NCBI RefSeq assembly: GCF_025685425.1
Contig: NZ_JAGTAS010000023.1
Span: forward strand, 29,114-93,113
DNA length: 64,000 bases
DNA from: Terriglobus albidus
Lineage (GTDB): Bacteria > Acidobacteriota > Terriglobia > Terriglobales > Acidobacteriaceae
Direction of reading: 5' to 3'
The notes below the pieces were generated by a model. It saw only the letters and a program-made list of their open reading frames with translations, had not been told where the DNA came from and ran no database searches. How positions within the stretch are numbered: position 1 is the stretch's first letter; each line of letters starts with the position of its first letter. Positions 17,637 through 27,011 of this stretch are shown in pieces. Both the position numbers and the translations under genes were made by a program.

Positions 17637-20600
17637 ATCTCTCGGCTCCAGCGATTCGACGTCCTATTGCAACCATCCTGTTGACGGCGGCGATTGCGAT
17701 CGCAGGATCACTGGCGTTTCGTGTGTTGCCTGTTTCGCCGCTGCCGCAGATTGATTCGCCGACGATCTCCATCAACGCGAGTCTTCCTGGGGCATCGCCG
17801 GAGGTGATGGCGGCGGCCGTGGCCACTCCTTTGGAACGGCAGTTCGGGCACATCGCCGGCATTACCGAGATGGTCAGCCAGAGCTCTACCGGATCGGCAA
17901 CCATCTCGCTGCAGTTCGAGCTTGGCCGTGACATCAATGCTGCAGCGCGTGATGTGCAGGCGGCCATCAGTGCGGCCCGCACTTACCTGCCGACAAACAT
18001 GCCCTCGAATCCGACGTACCGCAAGGTCAACTCGGCAGACCGGCCCATCGCCATCCTGGGACTAACCTCGAGCTCTGCCTCGAAGGGAGCGATGTACGAC
18101 TCCGCCTCGACCATCCTGGCACAGAAGCTCTCGCAGATTCAGGGTGTAGGCCAGGTCACGGTCGGGGGTTCGTCGCTGCCTGCGGTGCGGGTTGAGATCA
18201 ACCCGATGCAGCTTGAGCACTACGGTTTGAAGCTGAGTGATGTTGCGACCTTCCTGCAGAACCAGAACGCACATACACCGACGGGCAGCATCGCCGATGG
18301 CCACACCACCAGCTACATCACGGTCAATGATCAGCTGTCGAAAGCCGCGGACTACAAGCCGCTGATTGTCAGCACGAAGAACGGCGCCGCCGTAAGGCTG
18401 GAAGATATCGCCGATGTTGTGGACTCCACCGAGAGCACCCGCTCGGGCGGCTACATCAACGGGAACGATTCCGTTAGCATCATCGTCTTCAAGCAGCCCG
18501 GCTCGAACATCATCGATACGGTCGACAAGATCAAGGCGGAGATGCCCGCCATGCAGTTGGCCATCCCGGCATCGCAGCGCCTACAGCTCGTGCTGGACTC
18601 CACGACCACCATCCGCGCTTCGCTGCATGACGTCGAGAAGACGATGATGATCTCCATCGTTCTGGTGATCCTGGTGGTCTTCGTCTTCTTGCGGAACTGG
18701 CGGGCAACGCTGATCCCGGGCATTGCTGTGCCGGTCTCGCTGATCGGCACCTTTGCCGTGATGTATCTGCTGGGCTACTCGCTGGATAATCTCTCGCTTA
18801 TGGCGCTGACCATCTCTACCGGCTTTGTGATCGACGACGCCATCGTAGTGATGGAGAACATCACCCGGTACATCGAAGAGGGTATCGAGCCGAAGCAGGC
18901 AGCCCTGCTGGGAGCCAAAGAGATCGGCTTCACGGTGCTATCCATCACGGCATCGCTGTTGGCTGTTTTCATCCCCATCCTGATGATGGGCGGCATCATC
19001 GGCCGTCTGTTTCGCGAATTTGCCGTGACATTGTCGCTGGCGATTCTGATCTCGATGGTGCTATCGCTTACGACGACGCCCATGCTCTGCTCGCTCCTGC
19101 TGAAGCACGAAAAGGACGAGAAGCATGGCAGGCTCTACCGCCTGGTGGAGCGCGCATTTGATGCACTGGTGCGTGGATACGGGCGCAGCCTGCGCTGGGT
19201 GATCCGCGATCATGCCTGGCTGATCCTGGGCCTGTTCTGCGTGACGGCTGCGATGAATGTCACGTATCTCACCCGGGTGCAGAAAGGATTTTTCCCGACG
19301 CAGGATACCGGCGCGCTGATGGGTGGACTTCGCGGACCGCAGGATGCCTCCTTCGACATGATGGACAAGGCACTGAAGAAAGCCGTCGCTATCGTACGTG
19401 CCGATCCGGCGGTGCAGAACGTCGTGGGTTTTACGGGTGGCCAGGGAACGACGAACGGCGGCTTTATGTTTATCGCACTGAAGCCGCTGGAGCAGCGTCA
19501 CATCAGCGCGGCTGATGTGGTCAATCGCCTGCGGCCGAAGCTTGCAGCGGTGAAAGAAGCTCAGACCTTCCTGATGGCAGCGCAGGATTTGCGCGTTGGC
19601 GGGCGCCAGTCGAATGCGCAGTATCAGTACACTCTGCAGGCAGACACGACGGCGGACCTGAAGACCTATGTCCCAAAGCTCTACCTCGCGATGAGGAAGC
19701 TGCCGTCGATCACCGATGTCGATACAGACCTGCAGTCCGGAGGACTTGAGGCCTATCTGACCTTCGACCGGTTGACTGCGGCCCGGCTGGGCATTACACC
19801 GTCGGATATCGATAATGTGCTGAACTATTCGTTCTCGCAGGCGCAGCCATCGACCATCTACAAGGCGCTGAATCAGTATCACGTCGTGCTGGAAGCGCAG
19901 CCGCAGTTTTCACTGAGTCCTGATGCGCTACGCAGTACCTACGTGCAGACCGGCTCCGGTTCTGTACCGATGGCGGCGATTACCAGCTATAAACCGCTGA
20001 CCGGCCCGCTGTCGGTCAATCACAGCGGTCTCTATCCGTCGTCTACTCTCTCCTTCAACCTGGCGCCCGGATCGTCATTGAGCGATGCGACCGTGCAGAT
20101 TCATAATCTGGAAAACTCGCTCCATATTCCGACCAGCGTTCACGGAACCTTCTCGGGAACGGCGGAGCAGTACCAGGCCTCGTTGAAGACCGAGCCTCTG
20201 CTGATTGCCACTGCAATCTTCGCCATCTACATCGTACTGGGCATGCTCTACGAGAGCTTCATCCACCCCATCACCATCCTGACAACGCTGCCCTCGGCAT
20301 CACTGGGCGCAGTTATCACGCTGGTGCTCTTCAATGCGGAGCTGGATGTCATCTCGCTGATTGGCATCATCCTGCTGATCGGTATTGTGAAGAAGAATGC
20401 GATCATGATGATCGACTTCGCGCTGCAGATGGAGCGCGAGCGCAGCATGGAGACGGAAGACGCCATTCTGGAAGCATGTATGCTGCGCTTCCGGCCTATC
20501 CTGATGACCACTGCCGCGGCGTTCTTCGGAGCAGTTCCTCTGGCCTTCGGCACTGGCATCGGCTCGGAGCTACGCCGCCCTCTGGGACTCACCATTCTGG

Positions 20601-20749
20601 GCGGACTGCTGGTCAGCCAGGTGCTCACTCTGTACACCACACCCGTGATCTACCTCTTCCTCGATCGCCTGCGGAAGCGCTTCTCACGTAAGGCTGTAGC
20701 CGGAAGCTCTACCTCTCATCTCACGCCCCAAAGCCAGGAGGCTCAATGA
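17633..20749 (+). CDS. RND efflux permease (MdtC-like)
   Basis: Second permease of the pair, 1038 residues, normal family length and without the low-complexity insert of its partner. It begins [20 protein letters not shown] (TM1). Relay motif [20 protein letters not shown] is in TM4; the porter segment has [20 protein letters not shown]; the C-terminal TM block has [20 protein letters not shown]. In E. coli MdtB and MdtC form a mixed trimer; the adjacent translation-coupled arrangement suggests the same here. It overlaps the next gene as ATGA. Confidence 0.95.
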   Translation: MNLSAPAIRRPIATILLTAAIAIAGSLAFRVLPVSPLPQIDSPTISINASLPGASPEVMAAAVATPLERQFGHIAGITEMVSQSSTGSATISLQFELGRDINAAARDVQAAISAARTYLPTNMPSNPTYRKVNSADRPIAILGLTSSSASKGAMYDSASTILAQKLSQIQGVGQVTVGGSSLPAVRVEINPMQLEHYGLKLSDVATFLQNQNAHTPTGSIADGHTTSYITVNDQLSKAADYKPLIVSTKNGAAVRLEDIADVVDSTESTRSGGYINGNDSVSIIVFKQPGSNIIDTVDKIKAEMPAMQLAIPASQRLQLVLDSTTTIRASLHDVEKTMMISIVLVILVVFVFLRNWRATLIPGIAVPVSLIGTFAVMYLLGYSLDNLSLMALTISTGFVIDDAIVVMENITRYIEEGIEPKQAALLGAKEIGFTVLSITASLLAVFIPILMMGGIIGRLFREFAVTLSLAILISMVLSLTTTPMLCSLLLKHEKDEKHGRLYRLVERAFDALVRGYGRSLRWVIRDHAWLILGLFCVTAAMNVTYLTRVQKGFFPTQDTGALMGGLRGPQDASFDMMDKALKKAVAIVRADPAVQNVVGFTGGQGTTNGGFMFIALKPLEQRHISAADVVNRLRPKLAAVKEAQTFLMAAQDLRVGGRQSNAQYQYTLQADTTADLKTYVPKLYLAMRKLPSITDVDTDLQSGGLEAYLTFDRLTAARLGITPSDIDNVLNYSFSQAQPSTIYKALNQYHVVLEAQPQFSLSPDALRSTYVQTGSGSVPMAAITSYKPLTGPLSVNHSGLYPSSTLSFNLAPGSSLSDATVQIHNLENSLHIPTSVHGTFSGTAEQYQASLKTEPLLIATAIFAIYIVLGMLYESFIHPITILTTLPSASLGAVITLVLFNAELDVISLIGIILLIGIVKKNAIMMIDFALQMERERSMETEDAILEACMLRFRPILMTTAAAFFGAVPLAFGTGIGSELRRPLGLTILGGLLVSQVLTLYTTPVIYLFLDRLRKRFSRKAVAGSSTSHLTPQSQEAQ

Positions 20750-22257
20750 ATCCCCCTTTTATTTCCCACTCCTCTCGACTCGCCGGGTTGCGTGATGTCC
20801 TCTGCATGGTTGTAATTGCGGCTCTGGTGACCGGTTGCCGCGTGGGACCCAAGTATGTCCGTCCAGATATGCCGACCGCCCCCGCAGTGACTTATAAGGA
20901 GAACGCCGCCGGATCGGCCGATGCACAGCTCAATGGATGGAAGCAGGCGAACCCTTCCGATGCCATGATTCGCGGCAAGTGGTGGGAGGTCTTTCAGGAC
21001 CAGCAACTCAACTCGCTGGAAGAGCGGCTGAATATCAATAACCAGAACATCAAGCAGTACTTTGAAAATTACATGGCGGCGCGCGCGGTGGTACGTAATG
21101 CGCGCGCCTCGCTCTTCCCATCCGCAACCATAGGACCCTCGGTCAGCGCGCAAGGGACAGGGACGTCGAGCACGGCGCGTCTCTCGACCAGCTCGTCCAG
21201 CCAGAGCTATGAGCTCTCAGGCTCGGCGTCGTGGGAACCAGATCTCTTCGGTTCCATCCGCAGCAATATCAGTGCACAGAAGAATGCGGCCCAGGTTTCG
21301 GCGGCGGATCTTGCGAACGAGACATTGAGCGAGCAGGCATCGCTGGCCGAGTACTACTTTGAGATACGTGGTCAGGACTCGCTGCAGGTGCTCTACAACA
21401 GCACCATCGAACAGTACAAAGAGTCACTGCGCATGACGCAGAGCCTCTTCCAGACAGGTATCGATTCTGAACAGGACGTCGTTCAGGCGGAGACGACACT
21501 GCATACTGCCGAGGCCAATGCAGTGGCTGTGGCAACTACCCGTGCGCAGTATGAGCACGCGATTGCATTGTTGCTGGGCGAATCGGCTTCGAGCTTCAGC
21601 CTGCCCGCATCCCCGATTGATGTGCATGTGCCGTACATTCCGACGGGACTGCCATCACAGCTTCTGGAGCGCAGGCCTGACATCGCAGCCGCCGAGCGGA
21701 CGGTGGCACAGTCGAATGCGGTGATTGGTGTCTACAAGGCAGCGTATTTCCCGACGGTCTCGCTCTCGGGCAGTGGAGGAACGCAGTCTTCGACGATCTC
21801 GAACCTGGTGTCGACGAGTGCATTGTTCTGGTCATTGGGTGCGAGCGCGACGGAGACGATTATCGACTTCGGCGCGCGCCGCGCGAATGTCCAGCGGTAC
21901 GAGGCGCAGTACCGTGCGAATGTTGCAGCCTACAGGCAGACGGTGCTCAACGCGTTCAAAGAGGTAGAGGACTACCTGGTGGCGAGCCGCCAGCTTGCGG
22001 AACAGGCAGAAAAGCAGCAGCGTGCGGTGGATTCTTCGTCACACTACCTGAGCCTGGCGGATACGCGTTACAAGACTGGCGTCGATTCTTATCTCAACGT
22101 CATCACGGCGCAAACCAGCCTGCTGAGCAATCGCCAGTCGCTGGTGCAGGTCCAGACACAACAGATGACATCGGCGGTACAGTTGATCGCCTCTCTTGGC
22201 GGCGGTTGGAACGCACAGGATCTCCCGACAGAAGCAGCCGTGGCAAAGAAGCCATGA
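20746..22257 (+). CDS. Outer-membrane efflux lipoprotein (NodT/TolC family)
   Basis: Outer-membrane channel of the second RND system, last gene of the operon. The signal peptide ends ALVTGC, followed by RVGPKYVRPDMP, the NodT N-terminal signature. Two outer-membrane-efflux repeats follow, with GLPSQLLERRPDIAAAERT between them, and the usual LIASLGGGWN ending. 503 residues. Paralogous to 3628-5088 but clearly diverged. Confidence 0.95.
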   Translation: MNPPFISHSSRLAGLRDVLCMVVIAALVTGCRVGPKYVRPDMPTAPAVTYKENAAGSADAQLNGWKQANPSDAMIRGKWWEVFQDQQLNSLEERLNINNQNIKQYFENYMAARAVVRNARASLFPSATIGPSVSAQGTGTSSTARLSTSSSSQSYELSGSASWEPDLFGSIRSNISAQKNAAQVSAADLANETLSEQASLAEYYFEIRGQDSLQVLYNSTIEQYKESLRMTQSLFQTGIDSEQDVVQAETTLHTAEANAVAVATTRAQYEHAIALLLGESASSFSLPASPIDVHVPYIPTGLPSQLLERRPDIAAAERTVAQSNAVIGVYKAAYFPTVSLSGSGGTQSSTISNLVSTSALFWSLGASATETIIDFGARRANVQRYEAQYRANVAAYRQTVLNAFKEVEDYLVASRQLAEQAEKQQRAVDSSSHYLSLADTRYKTGVDSYLNVITAQTSLLSNRQSLVQVQTQQMTSAVQLIASLGGGWNAQDLPTEAAVAKKP

Positions 22258-22342
22258 GGAGCAAGACATGTGTTACGTCTTTTACCCGTTGAAGCAGGAT
22301 GAGATTCTACGAACGTGAAACCCATCTATACAGTGCATCCCG

Positions 22343-22545
22343 TTTCGCACTGCAAGTGCGAATGCCGTGCTTAAGGGGACGGCTTCAGCCGTCCCATGCC
22401 GGGCCAGCAAAGAACGCGGCTTTAAGCCGCTGAGGTCATCGCCATCACACGGTGCCTCAGCGGCTAAAGCCGCGATTATTTTTGTAGCTGTTTCGCACGG
22501 CTGAAGCCATGCCCTTAACAAGACATTCGCACCTGCGGTGCGAAA
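22343..22545. repeat. Three-hairpin cruciform element, family R5, copy 1
   Basis: Outer arms start TTTCGCAC and end GTGCGAAA. Inside, in order, are the hairpin GGGACGGCTTCAGCCGTCCC, a long central stem (GCGGCTTTAAGCCGCTGAGG pairing with CCTCAGCGGCTAAAGCCGC), and a third hairpin around GGCTGAAGCC. The same layout with different arm sequences recurs at 24393-24558 and 63677-63833. It fills most of the gap after the efflux operon. Confidence 0.75.
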
Positions 22546-22593
22546 TGGCTGCGCCATGCGCAACATATTTGCCGCGAGCTATACGGCAAAGCC

Positions 22594-23553
22594 CTACTTG
22601 TTTATCCCCGTACTGCTCCGCCGGAACCGATTCACATACTCACCCGCCGTTACCCCCAGCACGCGAAGGAACGTACGCCGCATCGCATCGGCGGACCTGA
22701 AACCACAGGCATCCGCAATCTCCTTCAATCCCATCGACGAACTATCGATCATCTGCTGTGCAGCTTCGACCCGCATGCGGTCGACGAACTGTCCCGGATT
22801 CATTCGCGTCTCGCGCAGGCAAACGCGGGTGAAGTTGCGTGCACTCATTCCCATTCGCTCCGCAAGCTTTTCGACAGTGAGGTCTTCGCGCAGATGCTCC
22901 AGCATCCAGACCTGCAGTTCACGCAGCGGCTGAGAGGTCACCGCCTGATGCGAAAGCATGTGGCTGTACTGCGATTGCCCGCCCGGCCGCACCAGGAACA
23001 TGACCAGGAAGCGAGCTACCCGCAGTGCGGCTTCATGGCCGTGGTCTTCTTCGATAAGCGCAAGGCACAGATCGATACCGGCGGTGATGCCGGCGGAGGT
23101 ATAGATCGGTCCGTCCTTCAGGAAGATGGATTCGGCTTTTACCGTGACCTCAGGAAACTCCTTGGCGAGCCGGTCACAGAAGTTCCAGTGCGTGACAGCG
23201 TTTCTACCATTCAGGAGACCGGCTTGGGCGAGTAGGAAGGCCCCGGTGCAGATGGCGGCAACACGTCTTGCTTTGGCGCCCGCTTCGCCGATCCACGCAA
23301 TGAAGTCTTTGTCGTAGATGCCGTTCTCCGCTCCGGGTCCACCGACAACAATCAGCGTGTCGATCCTTCCGCTGATCTCATGAATGGGGATGGCATTGGT
23401 AAGGCCGAAGCCACGATGAGTTGGGAGTGTGTCGCCGTCTCCTGGATGAGCCAGTTGCACCTCATATCCAGGGACATTGCTGAAGACCTCCAGCGGTCCG
23501 GCGACATCGAGAATCTGCACCGGGGGAGGACCGACGATCACAACTTTCCTCAT
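22594..23553 (-). CDS. GlxA-type transcriptional regulator (DJ-1/PfpI plus AraC)
   Basis: 319 residues. The N-terminal DJ-1/PfpI fold (about 1-190) has the nucleophile-elbow motif AAICTGAFLLAQAG (Cys102). The C-terminal AraC DNA-binding domain (about 215-312) has two helix-turn-helix units (VEKLAERMGMSARNFTRVCL and LKEIADACGFRSADAMRRTF). It belongs to the GlxA/FtrA group; the DJ-1 half normally senses rather than catalyses. It lies 84 bases downstream of the HD-domain gene on the same strand and may be co-transcribed with it. Confidence 0.93.
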   Translation of the reverse strand: MRKVVIVGPPPVQILDVAGPLEVFSNVPGYEVQLAHPGDGDTLPTHRGFGLTNAIPIHEISGRIDTLIVVGGPGAENGIYDKDFIAWIGEAGAKARRVAAICTGAFLLAQAGLLNGRNAVTHWNFCDRLAKEFPEVTVKAESIFLKDGPIYTSAGITAGIDLCLALIEEDHGHEAALRVARFLVMFLVRPGGQSQYSHMLSHQAVTSQPLRELQVWMLEHLREDLTVEKLAERMGMSARNFTRVCLRETRMNPGQFVDRMRVEAAQQMIDSSSMGLKEIADACGFRSADAMRRTFLRVLGVTAGEYVNRFRRSSTGINK

Positions 23554-23636
23554 ACAGCGATTCTAACGAACGCGGTATGAGCTTCCAACCTCACGATAAT
23601 GCCATCGAGAGGGCCGGCTTAGCAGCAGGCTATAAC

Positions 23637-24290
23637 TTAGCCTCGCCACATGGAGTCGCGGATCACACTGCAGAAGTTGCCACGCTTAAAGTTTGGGTCC
23701 TTGTCCGCGAGTACGTCGGCCTTCACGTTGCCGAACGTAGTCTCCGGCTTGTGGTGGATGCCGTCGTAGAAGGCCTGAAGAATGTCTTCTTTGAAGTGCG
23801 GTGTGCGTGGAAAGGCGCTGACCACCGCTTCGCGGTCGGCATCAGCAAAGCTGGTGTAGTCGATGCCAAGTACGTCCATCTCAACGCCCGCCGTCACCAG
23901 AGCAACGACCGGATGCATGTACTGCGGAATACCGGGTGTGGTGTGCAGCGCAATGGCTGTCCATACCTGATTGATCTCCTGTTCGGGGAGCTTATAGCTG
24001 CGCAGAAACTTGCGGGCAGCATTGGCTCCGTCTACCTCAAAGCGGTCGTGAGGGCTGCTGTGGGAAGGCATCAGGCCGATGTCATGGAACATCGCACCCG
24101 CATAGAGAAGCTCAGGATCGAAGCTCAATCCGCGGCGCTTACCAGCGAGCGCGCCAAAGAGATAAACGCGGCTGGAGTGATTGAAGAGCAGCGGCGTCTC
24201 GGTGTCGCGAATGAAGGTCGTAATCTCTTGCGCGAGTTTGCTGTCGGGGATAGTGATTCCGGAGATGGTGGGCAAGGTGCCGGTGGTCAT
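23637..24290 (-). CDS. HD-domain protein, cyanamide-hydratase-like
   Basis: 217 residues, soluble. Metal-binding HD signature: His38 in FNHSSRVY, His69-Asp70 in AMFHDIGL, and His116 in AIALHTTPGI. The short length, FNHSSRVYLFG and the spacing recall the HD-type cyanamide hydratase group (fungal Ddi2/Cah and bacterial relatives) more than nucleotide phosphohydrolases. This is family recognition, not proof of activity. The downstream neighbour is a GlxA-type regulator, whose relatives include isonitrile hydratase, so a nitrile/isonitrile-like substrate is conceivable. Confidence 0.8.
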   Translation of the reverse strand: MTTGTLPTISGITIPDSKLAQEITTFIRDTETPLLFNHSSRVYLFGALAGKRRGLSFDPELLYAGAMFHDIGLMPSHSSPHDRFEVDGANAARKFLRSYKLPEQEINQVWTAIALHTTPGIPQYMHPVVALVTAGVEMDVLGIDYTSFADADREAVVSAFPRTPHFKEDILQAFYDGIHHKPETTFGNVKADVLADKDPNFKRGNFCSVIRDSMWRG

Positions 24291-24392
24291 AATCTGCTAC
24301 CTCCTGCTCTCAAACCTAGAGCCGGCAAGCGTTGGATGCCACGACATAATCACAGCAATTTCGGACACGGGATAATAGCTAAGTGCTTGGAA

Positions 24393-24558
24393 GGATGGGT
24401 GGGAGCCGTGGGCTTCAGCCCACGGTCTATATGGCTTTTAATGAAGTGGGCTTTAGCCCTGGGCCTTCCTCCTGACGGATGCAAATGCCCAGGGCTAAAA
24501 GCCCATCGTTCTAGTTGTCTCAAATCATCGGGCTGAAGCCCGATGCTCCCACCCATCC
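24393..24558. repeat. Three-hairpin cruciform element, family R5, copy 2
   Basis: Perfect 14-base outer arms GGATGGGTGGGAGC / GCTCCCACCCATCC enclose the hairpin CGTGGGCTTCAGCCCACG, a central stem (GGGCTTTAGCCCTGGGC with GCCCAGGGCTAAAAGCCC), and the hairpin ATCGGGCTGAAGCCCGAT. It occupies most of the gap between the HD-domain gene and the membrane-protein gene. Confidence 0.85.
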
Positions 24559-24576
24559 CAAAAGAAAATGGAGGGA

Positions 24577-25227
24577 TTACTCCGGGAGTACAGGATGTCT
24601 TCTCAACCACAACTCAATGACGACCGTATTGATGGAAAAGCCGATCCAAAAGGCGATGCCGAAGAACTGTTGCGGTGTCATATGGGTCAGCCGGCTGGTC
24701 GCAAAGAATACGCCCATGACCGGCCGCGTCGTCGCAATCCCCAGCAGGATGCCCATGGCGCGCAGCAGCCATCGGCCTGCCAATGGAAACGCTTTGGAAC
24801 TCCATAGCAGAAACGACCGTGTCAGGCAGAAGAGATAGAGCGTGTTGAAGAACAACACCGCGGAGCGCTCGATGAGGCCTCCGACCGGATGCCCACTCAT
24901 CGCATAGGCAGTGATGCCGACGACAAACCCCAGTGCATAGACAGCGACTTCCAGGCCGCGACGCCTTCCAGGTCGGCGACGCAGAACGAGCGGCAGCAAC
25001 AGCACCAACGCTCCCGCGGGAAGAATATGCGCCAGCGTAAGTGCCTTGCGGCTCATGAACGCTTCTTCCACACTCACCATCATGGGCGGCGCATTGCGAG
25101 CCGGCGTCAGGTAGGAGACGACACGGCGCGTCACCACGGCGATGGCGATGACGATGCAGAACCAGAAAAAGATCCGCAGCCATCGTGGAAACCGTGTTGT
25201 GGATGAAGACAGGGGCACGGTCGACAT
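24577..25227 (-). CDS. DUF2306-type integral membrane protein
   Basis: 216 residues with about six hydrophobic segments, the first at about 18-40 (IFFWFCIVIAIAVV). There are His-containing helices (LTLAHILPAGALVLLLP and YAMSGHPVGGLIERSAVLFF), the pattern of the DUF2306 family of unknown function. I chose the ATG at 25227; a GTG at 25236 would add three residues. It is divergent from the TetR gene at 25293, with a palindrome in between, so that TetR probably controls it. Confidence 0.75.
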   Translation of the reverse strand: MSTVPLSSSTTRFPRWLRIFFWFCIVIAIAVVTRRVVSYLTPARNAPPMMVSVEEAFMSRKALTLAHILPAGALVLLLPLVLRRRPGRRRGLEVAVYALGFVVGITAYAMSGHPVGGLIERSAVLFFNTLYLFCLTRSFLLWSSKAFPLAGRWLLRAMGILLGIATTRPVMGVFFATSRLTHMTPQQFFGIAFWIGFSINTVVIELWLRRHPVLPE

Positions 25228-25246
25228 GGACAGCACTCTAGTATTT

Positions 25247-25260
25247 CAATAGACGTATTG
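25247..25260. promoter_or_regulatory. Operator-like palindrome in a divergent TetR promoter
   Basis: CAATA and TATTG arms around GACG, in the 65-base gap between the divergent membrane-protein (25227) and TetR (25293) genes. CTAGTATTT and AAATATTAG form a looser outer pair around it. Confidence 0.4.
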
Positions 25261-25292
25261 TCCAGTTAAATATTAGTCTCTAGAATATCTCC

Positions 25293-25907
25293 ATGCCGCC
25301 CCGACGACCGCCGCCCGTGAAACGTCCGTACACGCTTGGGCAGCGCGCGTTGCAATCTGACACGACACGCGAGCGGGTGTTGCGAACGGCGCGAAAGCTG
25401 TTGGAGAAGGGTGGCGCGGCCGAGTTCACCATGGAGAATCTCTCGGCGAAGAGCGGCGTCTCGCGGCAGACGCTGAACAACCTCTTTGGCAATAAGGAAG
25501 GCATCATCACGGCACTTTTCGATCAGATCGCGCTGGGCGCCGGTATTGAGGAGATGCGTCAGGTGATGCATGGAACCGATGCACGCACTGCAGTGCGTGG
25601 GTTTGTGCGTGTGTTTACACGGTTCTGGCGCAACGAACGTGTGCTGATCCGCCGCATACACGGCATCGCCGCCCTCGATCTCGCATTTGGCCAGGCCGTC
25701 TTATCCCGGTACGCACGCCGTCGTGGGGCAGCCGAAGTGCTCGCCACCCGTTTTGCAAGCGCGATGGCGCTGCCACCCAGCGAAGCGGCCGCAGCTCTCT
25801 ACACCTTCACTTCGTTCGAGTTCTTCGACATCTTCGTCTCCGAGGGTATGACGGAGGACGATGCCGTGGAGCAAATGGTGCGCCTGGCAGAGCGGATCTT
25901 GATTTAG
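25293..25907 (+). CDS. TetR-family transcriptional regulator
   Basis: 204 residues. A Pro/Arg-rich N-terminal tail precedes the helix-turn-helix at about 27-75 (RVLRTARKLLEKGGAAEFT, then LSAKSGVSRQTLNNLFGNKE). The C-terminal ligand domain is helical with no recognised effector motif. It is divergent from the DUF2306 membrane-protein gene, a standard regulator-target layout. The ATG fits the family start. Confidence 0.9.
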   Translation: MPPRRPPPVKRPYTLGQRALQSDTTRERVLRTARKLLEKGGAAEFTMENLSAKSGVSRQTLNNLFGNKEGIITALFDQIALGAGIEEMRQVMHGTDARTAVRGFVRVFTRFWRNERVLIRRIHGIAALDLAFGQAVLSRYARRRGAAEVLATRFASAMALPPSEAAAALYTFTSFEFFDIFVSEGMTEDDAVEQMVRLAERILI

Positions 25908-25932
25908 GGGCGAATTTTTTGATGTTTATACT

Positions 25933-25970
25933 GCCGGGTGCCCCACCCTCGCAACGCTAGGGTGGGTTTG
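25933..25970. repeat. Short hairpin repeat, family R2, copy 2
   Basis: GGGTGCCCCACCCTCGCAAC followed by GCTAGGGTGGG: CCCACCCT pairs with AGGGTGGG. It lies just after the TetR stop codon and may stop transcription from it. Confidence 0.75.
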
Positions 25971-26005
25971 GAATACCCAAATTTCTTACAAAGAGGCAAG
26001 CAGGC

Positions 26006-26041
26006 AAAAAGTAGCCTGCCGCCCTTCCGCGTCGGCAGGCT
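26006..26041 (-). terminator. Intrinsic terminator on the minus strand
   Basis: On the minus strand the stem AGCCTGCCG / CGGCAGGCT is followed by ACTTTTTG. It lies 27 bases after the stop of the 54-residue protein at 26068-26232. Confidence 0.8.
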
Positions 26042-26067
26042 AAGCGAAGAGTGCCCGGAGGTCCGAG

Positions 26068-26232
26068 TTACGGGCTCCTCTTCAAAACCCCGGCCAGAAT
26101 GATGGTGATGACCAGGAGAAAGAGAAAGGCGAGCAGGCTCGCTCCGATCCTGTAAAGCCACGGAAAGGAGTATTTCGATCTTCGCCGTGAAGAGCGTCTG
26201 CGGTTCCTCGCAGACCTGGCTTGATCACTCAT
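26068..26232 (-). CDS. 54-residue single-span membrane protein
   Basis: ATG at 26232, TAA at 26068-26070. Residues 1-20 carry nine Arg/Lys and one Asp (MSDQARSARNRRRSSRRRSK). Residues about 28-49 form one hydrophobic span (RIGASLLAFLFLLVITIILA), and the protein ends VLKRSP. It starts 8 bases after the stop of the RND remnant and is followed by a terminator, so it was the last gene of that operon. Too short for default gene finders. The positive-inside pattern predicts a cytoplasmic N-terminus. Function unknown; a small accessory subunit of the lost pump is one possibility. Confidence 0.6.
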   Translation of the reverse strand: MSDQARSARNRRRSSRRRSKYSFPWLYRIGASLLAFLFLLVITIILAGVLKRSP

Positions 26233-26239
26233 CTCGTCG

Positions 26240-26990
26240 TCAATTCATAAATTCGGTTTCCACCGCGGGCAGTACATCCTCCTCACGTGCGGTCCAGACA
26301 TAAAGGGTTGGCATCAGGAAGACACTGATGAGCAACGCGGCAATCAATCCGCCGACGATCACGATGGCGAAGGGTCTTTGCGAGTCCGATCCGATGCCTC
26401 GCGACATAGCTGCGGGCAGAAGTCCGAGCGTTGCCACCAGCATGGTCATCATGATGGGGCGCAGCCGCAGCACGGCGCCTTCGATGGCCGACTCTTCGAC
26501 AGACGCTCCGCGCGCACGGAGCTGATTGATGTACTCCAGCATGATGACGCCGGTCTGCACCGAGACTCCAAAGAGAGCCAGGAAGCCCACCCCGGAGGAG
26601 ACGCTGAAGTGAGTTCCGGTAAGCAGCAGCGCCAGCAGGCCGCCGATGGGCGCCATGGCAACATTCGCCAGAATGAGCATCGCCCACTTGAACGACTTGA
26701 ACATTGCGTACAGGATGAAAAAGATCAGCATCACCGTGATGGGCAGCACGATCATCAGCCGCTTGTTGGCGCGCTTCTGGCTCTCGTATTCACCGGCCCA
26801 GTCGATGTGATATCCCGGCGGAAGCTTAACTTGCTTATTGACTTTGGCAATGGCCTCTTCGACCGTACTGCCAAGGTCGCGGCCACGGACGCTGTACTTC
26901 ACTGCGATATAGCGCTGCTGGCCTTCGCGATAGATGGCCTCGGCGCCGTCGACCGTCTGCACCTTGGAGAAGATCGCGACTGTCGAACTG
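26240..26990 (-). pseudogene. RND efflux permease remnant (C-terminal part only)
   Basis: About 250 C-terminal residues of a heavy-metal-type (CzcA-like) RND permease: DGAEAIYREGQQRYIAVKYS, LPPGYHIDWAGEYESQKRA, then the second TM block to the end. The N-terminal three quarters, including TM1-TM6 and the first porter domain, are missing. Upstream of about 26985-27015 the minus-strand frame stays open but only as antisense of a kinase fragment, so any longer protein read there (to 27268) is spurious. The break is where it meets the oppositely oriented kinase fragment. Confidence 0.85.
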
Positions 26991-27011
26991 CGGCGATCGC
27001 CAGATCCGGCG

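Noticed and set aside
23577..24536. Plus-strand open frame of about 319 codons opposite the HD-domain gene
   Set aside because: Antisense shadow; the minus-strand HD protein has clear metal-binding motifs, while this frame has none.
25904..26161. Minus-strand open frame with a His-rich stretch overlapping the 54-residue membrane protein
   Set aside because: Different frame of the same region; the membrane-protein frame has a clear TM span and ends before a terminator, this one does not.
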